From positions 1-19,376 of the forward strand of contig CAZCZO010000034.1 in NCBI GenBank assembly GCA_964503275.1: 19,376 bases of DNA, read 5' to 3'. Below, piece by piece: positions 1-6,729 of this stretch (position 1 is the first letter of the stretch; each line of letters begins with the position of its first letter). The notes beneath the pieces are model-generated. The model ran no database searches, was not told the DNA's origin, and was given only the letters and a program-made list of their open reading frames with translations. The position numbers and the translations under genes are program-made. Origin of the DNA: DASRAP01 sp964503275. Lineage in GTDB: Bacteria > Gemmatimonadota > Gemmatimonadetes > Gemmatimonadales > Gemmatimonadaceae.

Positions 1-11
1 CAGTCCGACGT

Positions 12-412
<401 letters not shown>

Positions 413-416
<4 letters not shown>

Positions 417-883
417 GCCGCCGCAAGAAGTCCGTGAAGCGCGAGATCCTGCCGGATGCGCGCTACGACAGCCAGACTGTCTCGAAGTTCGTGAACGCGC
501 TGATGAGCGCCGGCAAGAAGTCCACCGCCGAGCGCATCTTCTACGGCGCGATGGACCTGGTCGAGACCCGCACGCAGCAGACGGGTGTGACCGTGTTCAA
601 GCAGGCGCTGACCAACCTCAAGCCGGTGGTCGAGGTCAAGAGCCGCCGCGTCGGTGGTGCGACCTATCAGGTGCCCGTCGAAGTGCGTCCCGAGCGCCGC
701 ACGGCGCTGGCGATGCGCTGGTTGATCAGCTACTCGCGCGATCGCGGCGAGAAGTCGATGGCCGAGAAGTTGGCCGCCGAGGTGATCGCTGCGTCGAAGG
801 GCGAGGGCAATGCGATCAAGAAGAAGGAAGACACGCACCGCATGGCCGAAGCGAACAAGGCGTTCGCGCATTATCGCTGGTAA
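413..883 (+). CDS. rpsG: 30S ribosomal protein S7
   Basis: S7 nucleates assembly of the 16S rRNA 3' domain and contacts E-site tRNA. The 156-residue product has the usual family length. It begins MSRRKKSVKREILPD from a GTG codon and contains KFVNALMSAGKKSTAERI and the rRNA-binding segment YQVPVEVRPERR, ending NKAFAHYRW. The GTG at 413 overlaps the rpsL stop in a GTGA, so the two genes are coupled. In most bacteria fusA follows directly. Here the next genes are unrelated to translation, and two strong hairpins follow the stop. Confidence 0.98.
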
Positions 884-886
884 GTA

Positions 887-955
887 GCTCGCGGCGGGTC
901 AGCCGCGAGCCGATGTTTGGACTGCCGTCATCGCGCGTTGCGCGGTGGCGGCAGT
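887..955 (+). terminator. Tandem GC hairpins after rpsG, probable transcript end
   Basis: Two stem-loops lie directly after the rpsG stop. The first pairs GCTCGCGGC (887-895) perfectly with GCCGCGAGC (902-910) around a 6-nt loop. The second pairs 921-936 with 940-955, a 16-bp stem with two G-U pairs and a 3-nt loop. No T-run follows, so this is not a textbook intrinsic terminator. It could terminate weakly, block 3' exonucleases or assist Rho. Its position at the break of the str operon supports transcription ending after rpsG. Confidence 0.55.
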
Positions 956-983
956 GTCCGTTTGGTGGGGCGAGCGAAAAATG

Positions 984-1012
984 TTGACAGGGGCGCGGCT
1001 GCGGTCGACTTT
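984..1012 (+). promoter_or_regulatory. Possible promoter for the first regulator gene
   Basis: A perfect TTGACA is at 984-989. A -10 element at the right distance is poor (GACTTT around 1007-1012), so only the -35 half is convincing. It lies between the rpsG hairpins and the GTG start at 1056, where a promoter for the accessory genes would be expected. Confidence 0.3.
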
Positions 1013-1055
1013 GGCGAGGTGTGAGTGGTGCACTGAATCCGAGGAGGGTACTGCC

Positions 1056-1883
1056 GTGGGACGGGGCGATATCTGGATCATTGGGTCGACCGAGACTTCT
1101 GTTGGGGCATCGGTCGCACGCCTGCGGAGTAGGGTGGAAGCGGCGGGCAGTGCCCTCGTGCTTCTGCCCTCGGCGTACGCACTGCACGAGGCACTGCGTC
1201 GCCCGAACGCGCCGCGCGCGGTAGTCGTGACCTCCGACGCCATTCCGTGGAGCGTCGTGGAACTGAGCGCAAGCGCCCACGACGTCGCGGCAACCACAGT
1301 GACCGATGTCCTGGTCGAACTGCCTCGCTCCGTGGGACTGATGCCGGAGCTCCGTATGCTGGCGCGTTCGCACCCCACTGCAACGCTCTGCGTGTCTGGG
1401 ATCGACGACGCCGAGCGGAGTGTGCGACGACTGTTGGCAGCAGGTGGGCCGACCTGCGGCACGCTCCAACTGCTGCCGGCGTTGGATCGCGAGCTGGACG
1501 GTGTGACGGCGGACCAGTTGGCGTTCATTGCCCTCGCGAGCCGACGCCCCGCCAGCATTCGCCACCTCGCGTCCACGTTCCGCGTCAGTACCACGGCGCT
1601 GCGTGCGAGGTTCGCTCGGCGTGGACTGGCGGCACCGGTGCGGGTGCTCGCCGCGTGTCGGGCTCTGCACGCGGTGATCCTTACGCACCAACGCGTGCCC
1701 ACGCGGGTCGCGGCCAAGCGCTTGGGGTTCGCGACGCCCAAGCACCTATTAGCGCATGTGCGGCGCGGCCTCGGGCAAGCGCTCAGCACCTTCCCCAATC
1801 TCGAGACTGCATTCGGCGTGGCACGCACGCGGATCTACGAGCGCGACGGCGAATCGCCGGCGCAAGAGGTTGCGATTCGGTAG
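1056..1883 (+). CDS. AraC-like helix-turn-helix regulator, copy 1
   Basis: Predicted DNA-binding regulator of 275 residues. The GTG start at 1056 is chosen because GAGGAGG (1041-1047) lies 8 nt upstream; the reading frame is open further upstream but without a comparable site. The N-terminal half begins VGRGDIWIIGS and has alternating strand/helix character (ALVLLPSA, RAVVVTSDAIPW), resembling a degenerate receiver-like or flavodoxin-like fold. I see no clear phosphoacceptor site. The C-terminal ~100 residues resemble the AraC/HTH_18 double helix-turn-helix: SIRHLASTFRVSTTALRARF, then VAAKRLGFATPKHLL. The next gene is a paralog. Its position ahead of the secreted-protein units suggests it may control them, but that is inference. 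The exact family is unknown to me. Confidence 0.75.
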   Translation: MGRGDIWIIGSTETSVGASVARLRSRVEAAGSALVLLPSAYALHEALRRPNAPRAVVVTSDAIPWSVVELSASAHDVAATTVTDVLVELPRSVGLMPELRMLARSHPTATLCVSGIDDAERSVRRLLAAGGPTCGTLQLLPALDRELDGVTADQLAFIALASRRPASIRHLASTFRVSTTALRARFARRGLAAPVRVLAACRALHAVILTHQRVPTRVAAKRLGFATPKHLLAHVRRGLGQALSTFPNLETAFGVARTRIYERDGESPAQEVAIR

Positions 1884-1923
1884 ACCTGCGCGGTGGACAG
1901 TGGACGTTCGCGCGACCAGCATT

Positions 1924-1955
1924 GTCCGGAGGTCCGGAGGTCCGGAGGTCCGGAG
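1924..1955 (+). repeat. Four tandem copies of GTCCGGAG (8 bp)
   Basis: Four exact head-to-tail copies at 1924-1931, 1932-1939, 1940-1947 and 1948-1955. Each contains the palindrome TCCGGA. The array lies about 40 nt upstream of the ATG at 1994, in the gap after the first regulator gene. It could be an array of regulator sites or a slippage-prone spacer; the sequence alone does not decide. Confidence 0.9.
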
Positions 1956-1993
1956 TCGTTCGTGCGAGCGATGGTCCAACTGGAGGCGTGGGT

Positions 1994-2215
1994 ATGTGGC
2001 ACGACCGAATTGACCCAGCGTACGCACTCGCCGGAGGGCTTGACCATGAAGCCTTCTGGCGGCTCGACAGGGTGCGTAGGCAGCACAGCGAGACCGAGCG
2101 GTTGTCGAGTATCGTCTTGCCGGTGCGGAGCCGGTGCGGAGCCGGTGCGGAGCCGGTGCGGAGCCGGTGCGGAGCCGGTGCCGATTTCCGTGTTAGGGGC
2201 GCTCGTTCGAACTGA
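1994..2215 (+). CDS. Small ORF with good RBS, possible phase-variable 5' end of regulator copy 2
   Basis: Unrecognised 73-codon ORF starting MWHDRIDPAYALAGG. GGAGG at 1982-1986 sits 7 nt before its ATG, a better initiation signal than any in front of the downstream regulator. The frame runs through the 11-bp tandem repeat at 2121-2181, giving a repetitive Arg/Cys/Gly/Ala stretch, and stops at 2213-2215. Because 11 is not a multiple of 3, repeat copy number changes the downstream frame. One extra unit (six) or two fewer (three) would join this ORF to the regulator frame containing the ATG at 2268, giving about 302 residues with six copies. It may be a real small gene, the off-state of a contingency locus, or a decayed N-terminus. 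Confidence 0.35.
   Translation: MWHDRIDPAYALAGGLDHEAFWRLDRVRRQHSETERLSSIVLPVRSRCGAGAEPVRSRCGAGADFRVRGARSN
2121..2181 (+). repeat. 11-bp tandem repeat CGGTGCGGAGC, five copies plus 6 bp
   Basis: Five exact copies of CGGTGCGGAGC start at 2121, 2132, 2143, 2154 and 2165, followed by a partial CGGTGC at 2176-2181. All full copies are identical, which indicates recent expansion or an actively slipping array. It lies inside the open frame that begins at 1994, about 90 nt before the ATG at 2268. Confidence 0.95.
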
Positions 2216-2267
2216 CGGACTCAGTGAATCACGACGCATTCAGTCCGAGCGCGGTCGCCCAGGCCTC

Positions 2268-2891
2268 ATGTTGCACCACTTGGATGCCGATGCCGAGTGG
2301 ACCGAGCAGGCGGTCTCGGTGGCCACGCAGTTTCAGATCCCACTGCTGCTGTGCACCGGTCAGCATTTCGAGCCGTCCAGCAAGCTGTACCGCTGGTTGC
2401 GGCACCATCCGAGGGCGATCCTAATGCCTGCGGCGAGCGCGGACGGGCTGGCGCGACTTTTTCGGCGAGTCCTGTCGACTGGACTACCCCCATGTGCGAG
2501 CACTCGTATCCTCGCTGCGCTACCGACGCGTGGCGACCGCGTGACCCAGAGCATCGTCACGAGTGCGATCATATCATCGGCCACCGGCATGGGTGCGTCC
2601 GCCGTGGCGCTGCTGCATCGAATGTCGACGAGCGCGGTTCGCGCACGCTTCGCCGCGAGCGGTCTCGCGTCGCCATCGGACGTCCTCGCCAACGCGCGCG
2701 CCTTGCATGCACTGTGGAGCCTGCTCGAAGAGCAGCGGCCGACCGATCGCGTGGCGCGCCAGCTGCGATTCGGTACCACGCGCAATTTGCTTGAGCGCAT
2801 TCGCGTCGGGACCGGGCGCTCTCTGCGGACGTGGCGCGTGTTGGGCTTCGCCGAGGCACTCGAGTGTATGATTGCCCGTATGCTCCGCTGA
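2268..2891 (+). CDS. AraC-like helix-turn-helix regulator, copy 2, shortened N-terminus
   Basis: Paralog of the regulator at 1056-1883. The C-terminal half aligns well: MSTSAVRARFAASGLASPSD matches VSTTALRARFARRGLAAPVR, and VARQLRFGTTRNLLERIRVG matches VAAKRLGFATPKHLLAHVRR. From the ATG at 2268 it has 207 residues and lacks about 70 residues present at the start of copy 1. The upstream sequence does not visibly encode the missing part. The frame stays open to 1893 but passes through both tandem repeats and looks non-native. There is no convincing ribosome binding site at 2268; GTG at 2190 is another in-frame option. It may be an N-terminally damaged copy, or it may be expressed only as a fusion from 1994 after repeat slippage. 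Confidence 0.6.
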   Translation: MLHHLDADAEWTEQAVSVATQFQIPLLLCTGQHFEPSSKLYRWLRHHPRAILMPAASADGLARLFRRVLSTGLPPCASTRILAALPTRGDRVTQSIVTSAIISSATGMGASAVALLHRMSTSAVRARFAASGLASPSDVLANARALHALWSLLEEQRPTDRVARQLRFGTTRNLLERIRVGTGRSLRTWRVLGFAEALECMIARMLR

Positions 2892-2895
2892 GCAG

Positions 2896-3019
2896 GCAAC
2901 TGCTTGCGCTGACGTGGACCTTGTGTCTGGCGCGTACGCAAGCCGCCGCGATCTTCGAGGCGTGTCGTCGCTGGACTCGCCGGCGAACCGGCACGAACTC
3001 GTGATCAAGGAGTCATATC
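2896..3019 (+). promoter_or_regulatory. Conserved leader of cysteine-rich gene, copy A
   Basis: The 124 bases ahead of the ATG at 3020 align without a gap to 6208-6331, with about 14 differences by eye. Identical blocks include GTACGCAAGCC, CGCGATCTTCG, TGTCGTCGCTGG and the palindrome TCGCCGGCGA. The block ends with a strong ribosome binding site, AAGGAG (3007-3012). This is more conserved than much of the mature peptide coding region, which suggests a promoter, operator or structured 5' UTR. I could not assign a -10 element with confidence. Confidence 0.65.
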
Positions 3020-3325
3020 ATGATGGGATGGATGCAACGTGTGCGGGTGCTTGCCGCGGGCCTCACCTTGGTGGGTGGAGTCAATCTGCTGGAAGCCGCG
3101 CCGACGCCCACTGATCCTGGACTGCGCCCGTGTACTGAGTTGGAGTTGTGCGAGGCGTATGGGTACGGGGCCGACGACTGCGCGTCGCTCAACGAGCCAG
3201 GAGACAATTACTGCCCGGCGAACGTGCTCATGTGCGGCGTGAGCGACCTGGGGCACATCTACTGGATCGTGAGCTGTACGAACTACGGGACCGAAAACTG
3301 CCCAACCGTCATGCCTTGCGGCTGA
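3020..3325 (+). CDS. Exported small protein with eight cysteines, copy A
   Basis: Unrecognised 101-residue protein. AAGGAG at 3007-3012 lies 7 nt upstream of the first of two adjacent ATG codons. Residues 1-27 form a signal peptide: MMGWMQRVRV supplies the basic region, LAAGLTLVGG the hydrophobic core, and cleavage is likely near LLEAA. The mature part has cysteines at 38, 44, 54, 65, 72, 86, 94 and 100. All eight are present in the copy at 6332, so four disulfides are plausible. It ends CPTVMPCG. The downstream neighbour is a DsbA-like protein, which fits a substrate needing oxidative folding. A peptide toxin, signalling peptide or surface protein are all possible; nothing in the sequence selects one. 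Confidence 0.75.
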   Translation: MMGWMQRVRVLAAGLTLVGGVNLLEAAPTPTDPGLRPCTELELCEAYGYGADDCASLNEPGDNYCPANVLMCGVSDLGHIYWIVSCTNYGTENCPTVMPCG

Positions 3326-3332
3326 CGCGACT

Positions 3333-3372
3333 GACTCGCGGCGGCTGCGGCGATCGCAGCCGCCGCCGAGTC
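3333..3372 (+). terminator. Stable hairpin between cysteine-rich gene and DsbA-like gene
   Basis: GACTCGCGGCGGCTGC (3333-3348) pairs with 3356-3372 over 16 bp with a single bulged base; the loop is GGCGATC. No T-run follows. It begins 8 nt after the peptide stop. It may be a partial terminator or an mRNA 3'-end stabiliser that raises peptide output over the downstream genes. An unrelated sequence forms a comparable hairpin at the same place in unit B (6661-6693). Confidence 0.6.
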
Positions 3373-3412
3373 CGCTACATATTGACTCCAACCTACGCGG
3401 GGAATGTGCGCT

Positions 3413-4093
3413 ATGAACACAACGGAACGAGCTGGGCGCGATTGGAGCACCCTGCTGGTCAACCTGTCGATCGCTGTGGCGATGCTCACGGTCGCGGGCG
3501 GCTACGCGCTCAAGCTCGTAGCAGACAGTGACCGCGACCTCGACACGCCCGTGTCTGAGCTCGCCAGTGCGCGATTCGATTCGCTGGCGAGTGCGGGGTA
3601 TCGGCTTGGCCCGGTAGGCGCACCGGCGGCGCTCGTGGTCTTCACGGACTATCAGTGCCCGTCGTGCCAGAAGTTCGAGGAACGCCTCGCGGAGGTCCGT
3701 GTGCTCGTCGAGCACCCGTTCACCGTGGTCATCCGGCACGCTCCGTTGAGCCGCATCCACCCGCAGGCGCGTGGTGCCGCCGTCGCCGCGGACTGCGCGG
3801 GCGAAGTCGATCGCTTCGAGGCCATGCACAATCGGCTCTTCGAGGATGGCAGCAGCGTGAAGGCGGAAGAGTGGTCTCGCCTCGGGGACCATGCGGGCGT
3901 AAGAGATTCGTCGCGTTTCGCAAGGTGTGTGGCGGCCGGGGCGCCGAGCGTGTTGGCCCGCGACAGCATCGCCGCGGCGTCCATCGAGCTACGAGGAACG
4001 CCGACGTTGGTGTCTCGGCAGCTCGTTGTGCCGGGGGTTCCGCCGGTCGAAGAGCTGGCGCGAATGATTCGGAAGTCACTTGAGAGTCAGTGA
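3413..4093 (+). CDS. Membrane-anchored DsbA-like thiol-disulfide protein
   Basis: Predicted thiol oxidoreductase of the DsbA/Thioredoxin_4 type, acting outside the cytoplasmic membrane. The ATG at 3413 is preferred over the one at 3404 because GGGGA (3399-3403) is 9 nt upstream of it. The 226-residue product has one N-terminal hydrophobic segment (about 13-36), which anchors it. The active site FTDYQCPSCQKFE has C82-P-S-C85. The cis-proline loop is GTPTLV at about 195-200. Two further cysteines (128 and 172) stand where this subfamily often has a second pair. It follows a secreted protein with eight cysteines, the obvious candidate substrate, and its stop overlaps the next start (TGATG at 4091-4095), so it is probably coupled to the large exported protein. 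Oxidase versus isomerase activity cannot be told from sequence. Confidence 0.85.
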   Translation: MNTTERAGRDWSTLLVNLSIAVAMLTVAGGYALKLVADSDRDLDTPVSELASARFDSLASAGYRLGPVGAPAALVVFTDYQCPSCQKFEERLAEVRVLVEHPFTVVIRHAPLSRIHPQARGAAVAADCAGEVDRFEAMHNRLFEDGSSVKAEEWSRLGDHAGVRDSSRFARCVAAGAPSVLARDSIAAASIELRGTPTLVSRQLVVPGVPPVEELARMIRKSLESQ

Positions 4094-6138
4094 TGCGATT
4101 CTGCGTGACTGATGATCGGGTGCCGACGAGAGGTGCGCTGACGCGAACCGATGTCCGGATGCGCATCAAAGGCGCCCTTCTAGGCGCGACGTTGCTCGCC
4201 GTGTGGGCACCTCCCGCGGTCTCGCAGCGGTCGCTGTCCCGCGCAGGTCCGTCGGCGCTCGCCAGTGTGGTGCAGCCGTTCCAGTCGCTGTGGGGCGAGA
4301 AGTGGCGCCAGTCCGAGGGGATGCGCCACTCGCTCAGGCTACAGAGCGGACGCGATGCGCCAGACATCCACTGTCATGTGGGCAAGGTCGCCGCCGAGTG
4401 GCCCGTAGACGAGTGGGGATTCGTCGGTTGGCAGATCAAGAGTCAGATCACCGAGTTCGCCGTGTGTCCGATCTGGCAGCATCGCCCCCACGCGAGTGTG
4501 ATCGATGAAGCCGTGATCATCGACAACGCGATCGACGCCAGTCTTCGCGATAGCGTGCGCGATGCGCGGCGCTCCCTCCTCTCTCGGCTGGAGGCGTTGG
4601 AAGCCAGTAGCGAAGCCAGCCGTCTGCTGAGTGAACAGATCGTCAGGTTTGCAGTGGACCAGCAGGAGTATCCAGTCGCACTCGCCGCCGCGACACGTTG
4701 CAGGCCCATTGGGTGGCAGTGCGCGGCCTTGCGCGTGTATGCGTTGTGGATGTCAGGCGATCACCTAGGTGCACAGGGTCTCCTCCCGGACGCGCTCCGC
4801 GACCGTACCTGCACTGAACTGCTACTTCAGCAGGTCATGATCACGGACGAGCTGCGACGCTGGGAGCGGTCTTCGTGTCCGGATCGTCACCGAATGGAGC
4901 AGCTGGCTTGGTGGCTAGCTGATCCGCTGTGGTCGGATGAGCTGAGCGATCGCGTGCTGTACCAAGTTGTGCGCGAGACCCAACTGCGGCTCCGCAGCGC
5001 GTTCGATCACGACGAGCGCTTCCTGTGGCGCCCGCGACAAGGTAGTGATGCGCGCGCCCGTATGCTCCTACGCTACGGCTGGCCGAACTATATGCAATGG
5101 TCGGGCCCATTCACTGACGTCGACCATACTGGCTACCTCGCCAACCCACGGCAGCGAAACTCCCCCGACAACGAGCCCTACGTCAGCTACGAGTACCGTT
5201 CGCCGCGCGTGGCGCTGGTGCCGGCCATCCGCGACGTGCAAGCGCTGTACGACGCTCCTCGGCAGGCCTTCGTCCCGCGCGTGCTCCAGGCGCCCGACCC
5301 CTGGACGCACGAGCACGCCGCGCTGCCCTTCGCGCTTCGGGCCCTCGAGCCGGTGCAGGCGGCGGCCCTGCGGCGCGCCGACTCCGTCCTGCTCGCGGTG
5401 GCCGTGGAGCTGACGCCCGAGTCCCTGGCACGGCGCGGCGGGCTCCCCGTGCCCGTGCGCGTGATGCTCGGCCGCGATCCAGCCGACACCCGCCTCGCCG
5501 CGGCGGCGACGGGGACGGTCGGGGCCGCGCAGGTATTCCGCACCCTCGAGGCCTCGCGCCCCATCATGCTCAGCGTCGAGGTCCCCGCCGATGCGGCGCC
5601 CGCGGCCCCCGCCGCGCGGGATCGCTTCGGCCTGCGCCTCCCGCCGCCGCTGCGCGCGATGCGCCCGGGCGAGCTCGCCATCTCGGTCCCCGTGCTGCTC
5701 AAACCCATGGCGGTGGTGGACGAGGTGCCGACCGACCCCGACGCGGCGCTGGCGCGCATGGCGGGTACCACCACCGTGCCGCCCGTGGGCAAGCTGGGCA
5801 TCTACTGGGAGACCTACGGCATCGCGCTCAGCGACACGGTCGATGTCGCGGTGTGGATCGCGCGGACGGATGAGCCGGGCCTGCTGCGGCGCGTCGGCCG
5901 CGCCATGCGCATCGTGCCCGGCGCCGAATCGCCGTCGGGGGTGAGCTGGCGCGAGCCGCTGTCGGCGCGGAACGCGACGCTGGTGGGCAACGACCCGGTG
6001 CCGATCATCGGGCGCGGCCTCGCGCTGGACCTCACGAATCTGGCGCCCGGCGAGTACTGGGTGGAGGTCGCCGTCGCACGGCCCGGGCAGGAGCCCGTGC
6101 GCGGGCGCTCACCGTTCCGGATCCGGGCCCCGCAGTGA
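4093..6138 (+). CDS. Large exported protein, GWxTD-like, copy A
   Basis: Protein of 681 residues, function unknown. The ATG at 4093 overlaps the DsbA-like stop; ATG 4159 is a strong alternative because it gives a compact signal peptide, MRIKGALLGATLLAVWAPPA. Visible order: signal peptide; DIHCH near 92; AVCPIW near 124; a helical, TPR-like stretch with conserved cysteines (RC, GWQCAALR); then AWWLADPLWSDEL near 272 and DARARMLLRYGWPNYMQW near 319; and a beta-rich C-terminus containing GIYWETYGI and ALDLTNLAPGEYWVEV. The DPLW, YGWP and C-terminal LAPGEYW elements recall the GWxTD protein family known from Gemmatimonadota and Acidobacteriota. That link is inference. The last ~990 bp are almost identical to copy B and far more GC-rich than the first half. 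Confidence 0.8.
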   Translation: MRFCVTDDRVPTRGALTRTDVRMRIKGALLGATLLAVWAPPAVSQRSLSRAGPSALASVVQPFQSLWGEKWRQSEGMRHSLRLQSGRDAPDIHCHVGKVAAEWPVDEWGFVGWQIKSQITEFAVCPIWQHRPHASVIDEAVIIDNAIDASLRDSVRDARRSLLSRLEALEASSEASRLLSEQIVRFAVDQQEYPVALAAATRCRPIGWQCAALRVYALWMSGDHLGAQGLLPDALRDRTCTELLLQQVMITDELRRWERSSCPDRHRMEQLAWWLADPLWSDELSDRVLYQVVRETQLRLRSAFDHDERFLWRPRQGSDARARMLLRYGWPNYMQWSGPFTDVDHTGYLANPRQRNSPDNEPYVSYEYRSPRVALVPAIRDVQALYDAPRQAFVPRVLQAPDPWTHEHAALPFALRALEPVQAAALRRADSVLLAVAVELTPESLARRGGLPVPVRVMLGRDPADTRLAAAATGTVGAAQVFRTLEASRPIMLSVEVPADAAPAAPAARDRFGLRLPPPLRAMRPGELAISVPVLLKPMAVVDEVPTDPDAALARMAGTTTVPPVGKLGIYWETYGIALSDTVDVAVWIARTDEPGLLRRVGRAMRIVPGAESPSGVSWREPLSARNATLVGNDPVPIIGRGLALDLTNLAPGEYWVEVAVARPGQEPVRGRSPFRIRAPQ

Positions 6139-6148
6139 GTGGGGCGGC
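5160..6148 (+). repeat. Near-identical ~990 bp direct repeat, copy A
   Basis: Matches 8354-9342 at a constant offset of 3194. By eye the only differences are at 5199, 5202 and 6139. The repeat begins within the codons for SPDNEPYVSYEYR and ends 10 nt past the stop. On either side the two genes differ at many positions, so the edges are sharp. This is the pattern expected of gene conversion or recent recombination between tandem paralogs. Confidence 0.95.
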
Positions 6149-6207
6149 GTGCTCCGATTGGCGCACGCTGTCCGTGCTGAGCGTTTCCCGCACGATACGT
6201 GGCGTGC

Positions 6208-6331
6208 GCAGCTGCTTGCGATGCCGTGGACTTTGAATCTGGCGTGTACGCAAGCCGTCGCGATCTTCGGGGAGTGTCGTCGCTGGACTCGCCGGCGAGC
6301 GGACACCAACTCGTGATCAAGGAGTCATATC
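6208..6331 (+). promoter_or_regulatory. Conserved leader of cysteine-rich gene, copy B
   Basis: Ungapped counterpart of 2896-3019, offset 3312. It ends with the same AAGGAGTCATATC ribosome binding region before ATG 6332. Both copies keep the sequence around TCGCCGGCGA unchanged. A short inverted repeat, CACGA/CGTG, present just after it in copy A is not kept here, so that element is unlikely to matter. Confidence 0.65.
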
Positions 6332-6643
6332 ATGATGGGATGGATGCAACGCGTGCGGGTGCTCGCTGCGGGACTCACCCTGTTGGGTGGAGTGAAGCTG
6401 CTGGAAGCCGCGCCAACGAGCGCGGGTCAGGACCTTCGCCCGTGTACCGAGCTGGAGATGTGTCAGGCGTTCGCCTACGGCGCTGATGCTTGTACCGCTC
6501 TCAACGAGCCAGGACACAACTACTGCCCGACCTCGCTACTTGGTTGCGGTGTGGACGAGCTGGGAGCCATCTACTGGAACGTGACCTGTACGGACTTTCT
6601 CACAGATCCGTGCCACGATCCCACCGTCATGCCGTGCGGCTGA
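6332..6643 (+). CDS. Exported small protein with eight cysteines, copy B
   Basis: A 103-residue paralog of the protein at 3020-3325. The first 17 residues are identical (MMGWMQRVRVLAAGLTL) and the signal peptide ends LLEAA as in copy A. The mature part keeps RPCTELE, LNEPG and PTVMPCG and all eight cysteines (38, 44, 54, 65, 72, 86, 94, 102), while residues between them vary, for example NVTCTDFL against IVSCTNYG. Two residues are inserted between the last two cysteines. The start is supported by AAGGAG 7 nt upstream. Unlike copy A it is not followed by a DsbA-like gene, so it would depend on the one at 3413 or on another cellular oxidase. Confidence 0.75.
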   Translation: MMGWMQRVRVLAAGLTLLGGVKLLEAAPTSAGQDLRPCTELEMCQAFAYGADACTALNEPGHNYCPTSLLGCGVDELGAIYWNVTCTDFLTDPCHDPTVMPCG

Positions 6644-6660
6644 CGTCTCTGTGTGGTATT

Positions 6661-6693
6661 CGCCGCACGAGCAGTCCCTATGCTCGTGCGGCG
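6661..6693 (+). terminator. Perfect 13-bp hairpin after cysteine-rich gene, copy B
   Basis: CGCCGCACGAGCA (6661-6673) pairs perfectly with TGCTCGTGCGGCG (6681-6693) around a 7-nt loop. It begins 18 nt after the peptide stop and has no T-run. It occupies the same position as the hairpin at 3333-3372 but has a different sequence, so the structure is retained while the bases are not. Confidence 0.65.
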
Positions 6694-6729
6694 GGTGCCG
6701 CGCTCCGTCGTCCCGTCGTGCTTCTGCTG

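Noticed and set aside
1924..2181. CRISPR-like array
   Set aside because: Units of 8 and 11 bp are directly adjacent with no spacers; there are no cas genes.
2872..3114. Alternative-frame ORF across the conserved leader (contains YASRRDLRGVSSLDSP), also present at 6199-6486
   Set aside because: The two leaders align without gaps, so any open frame appears conserved. There is no ribosome binding site, and the frame runs out of phase into the peptide gene.
4360..4390. DIHCH in the large proteins as a c-type haem site
   Set aside because: It is not CXXCH; only one Cys precedes the His, so covalent haem attachment is not supported.
6147..6168. Terminator after large protein copy A (GCGTGC/GCACGC)
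   Set aside because: Only a 6-bp stem with a 10-nt loop and no T-run; too weak to call.
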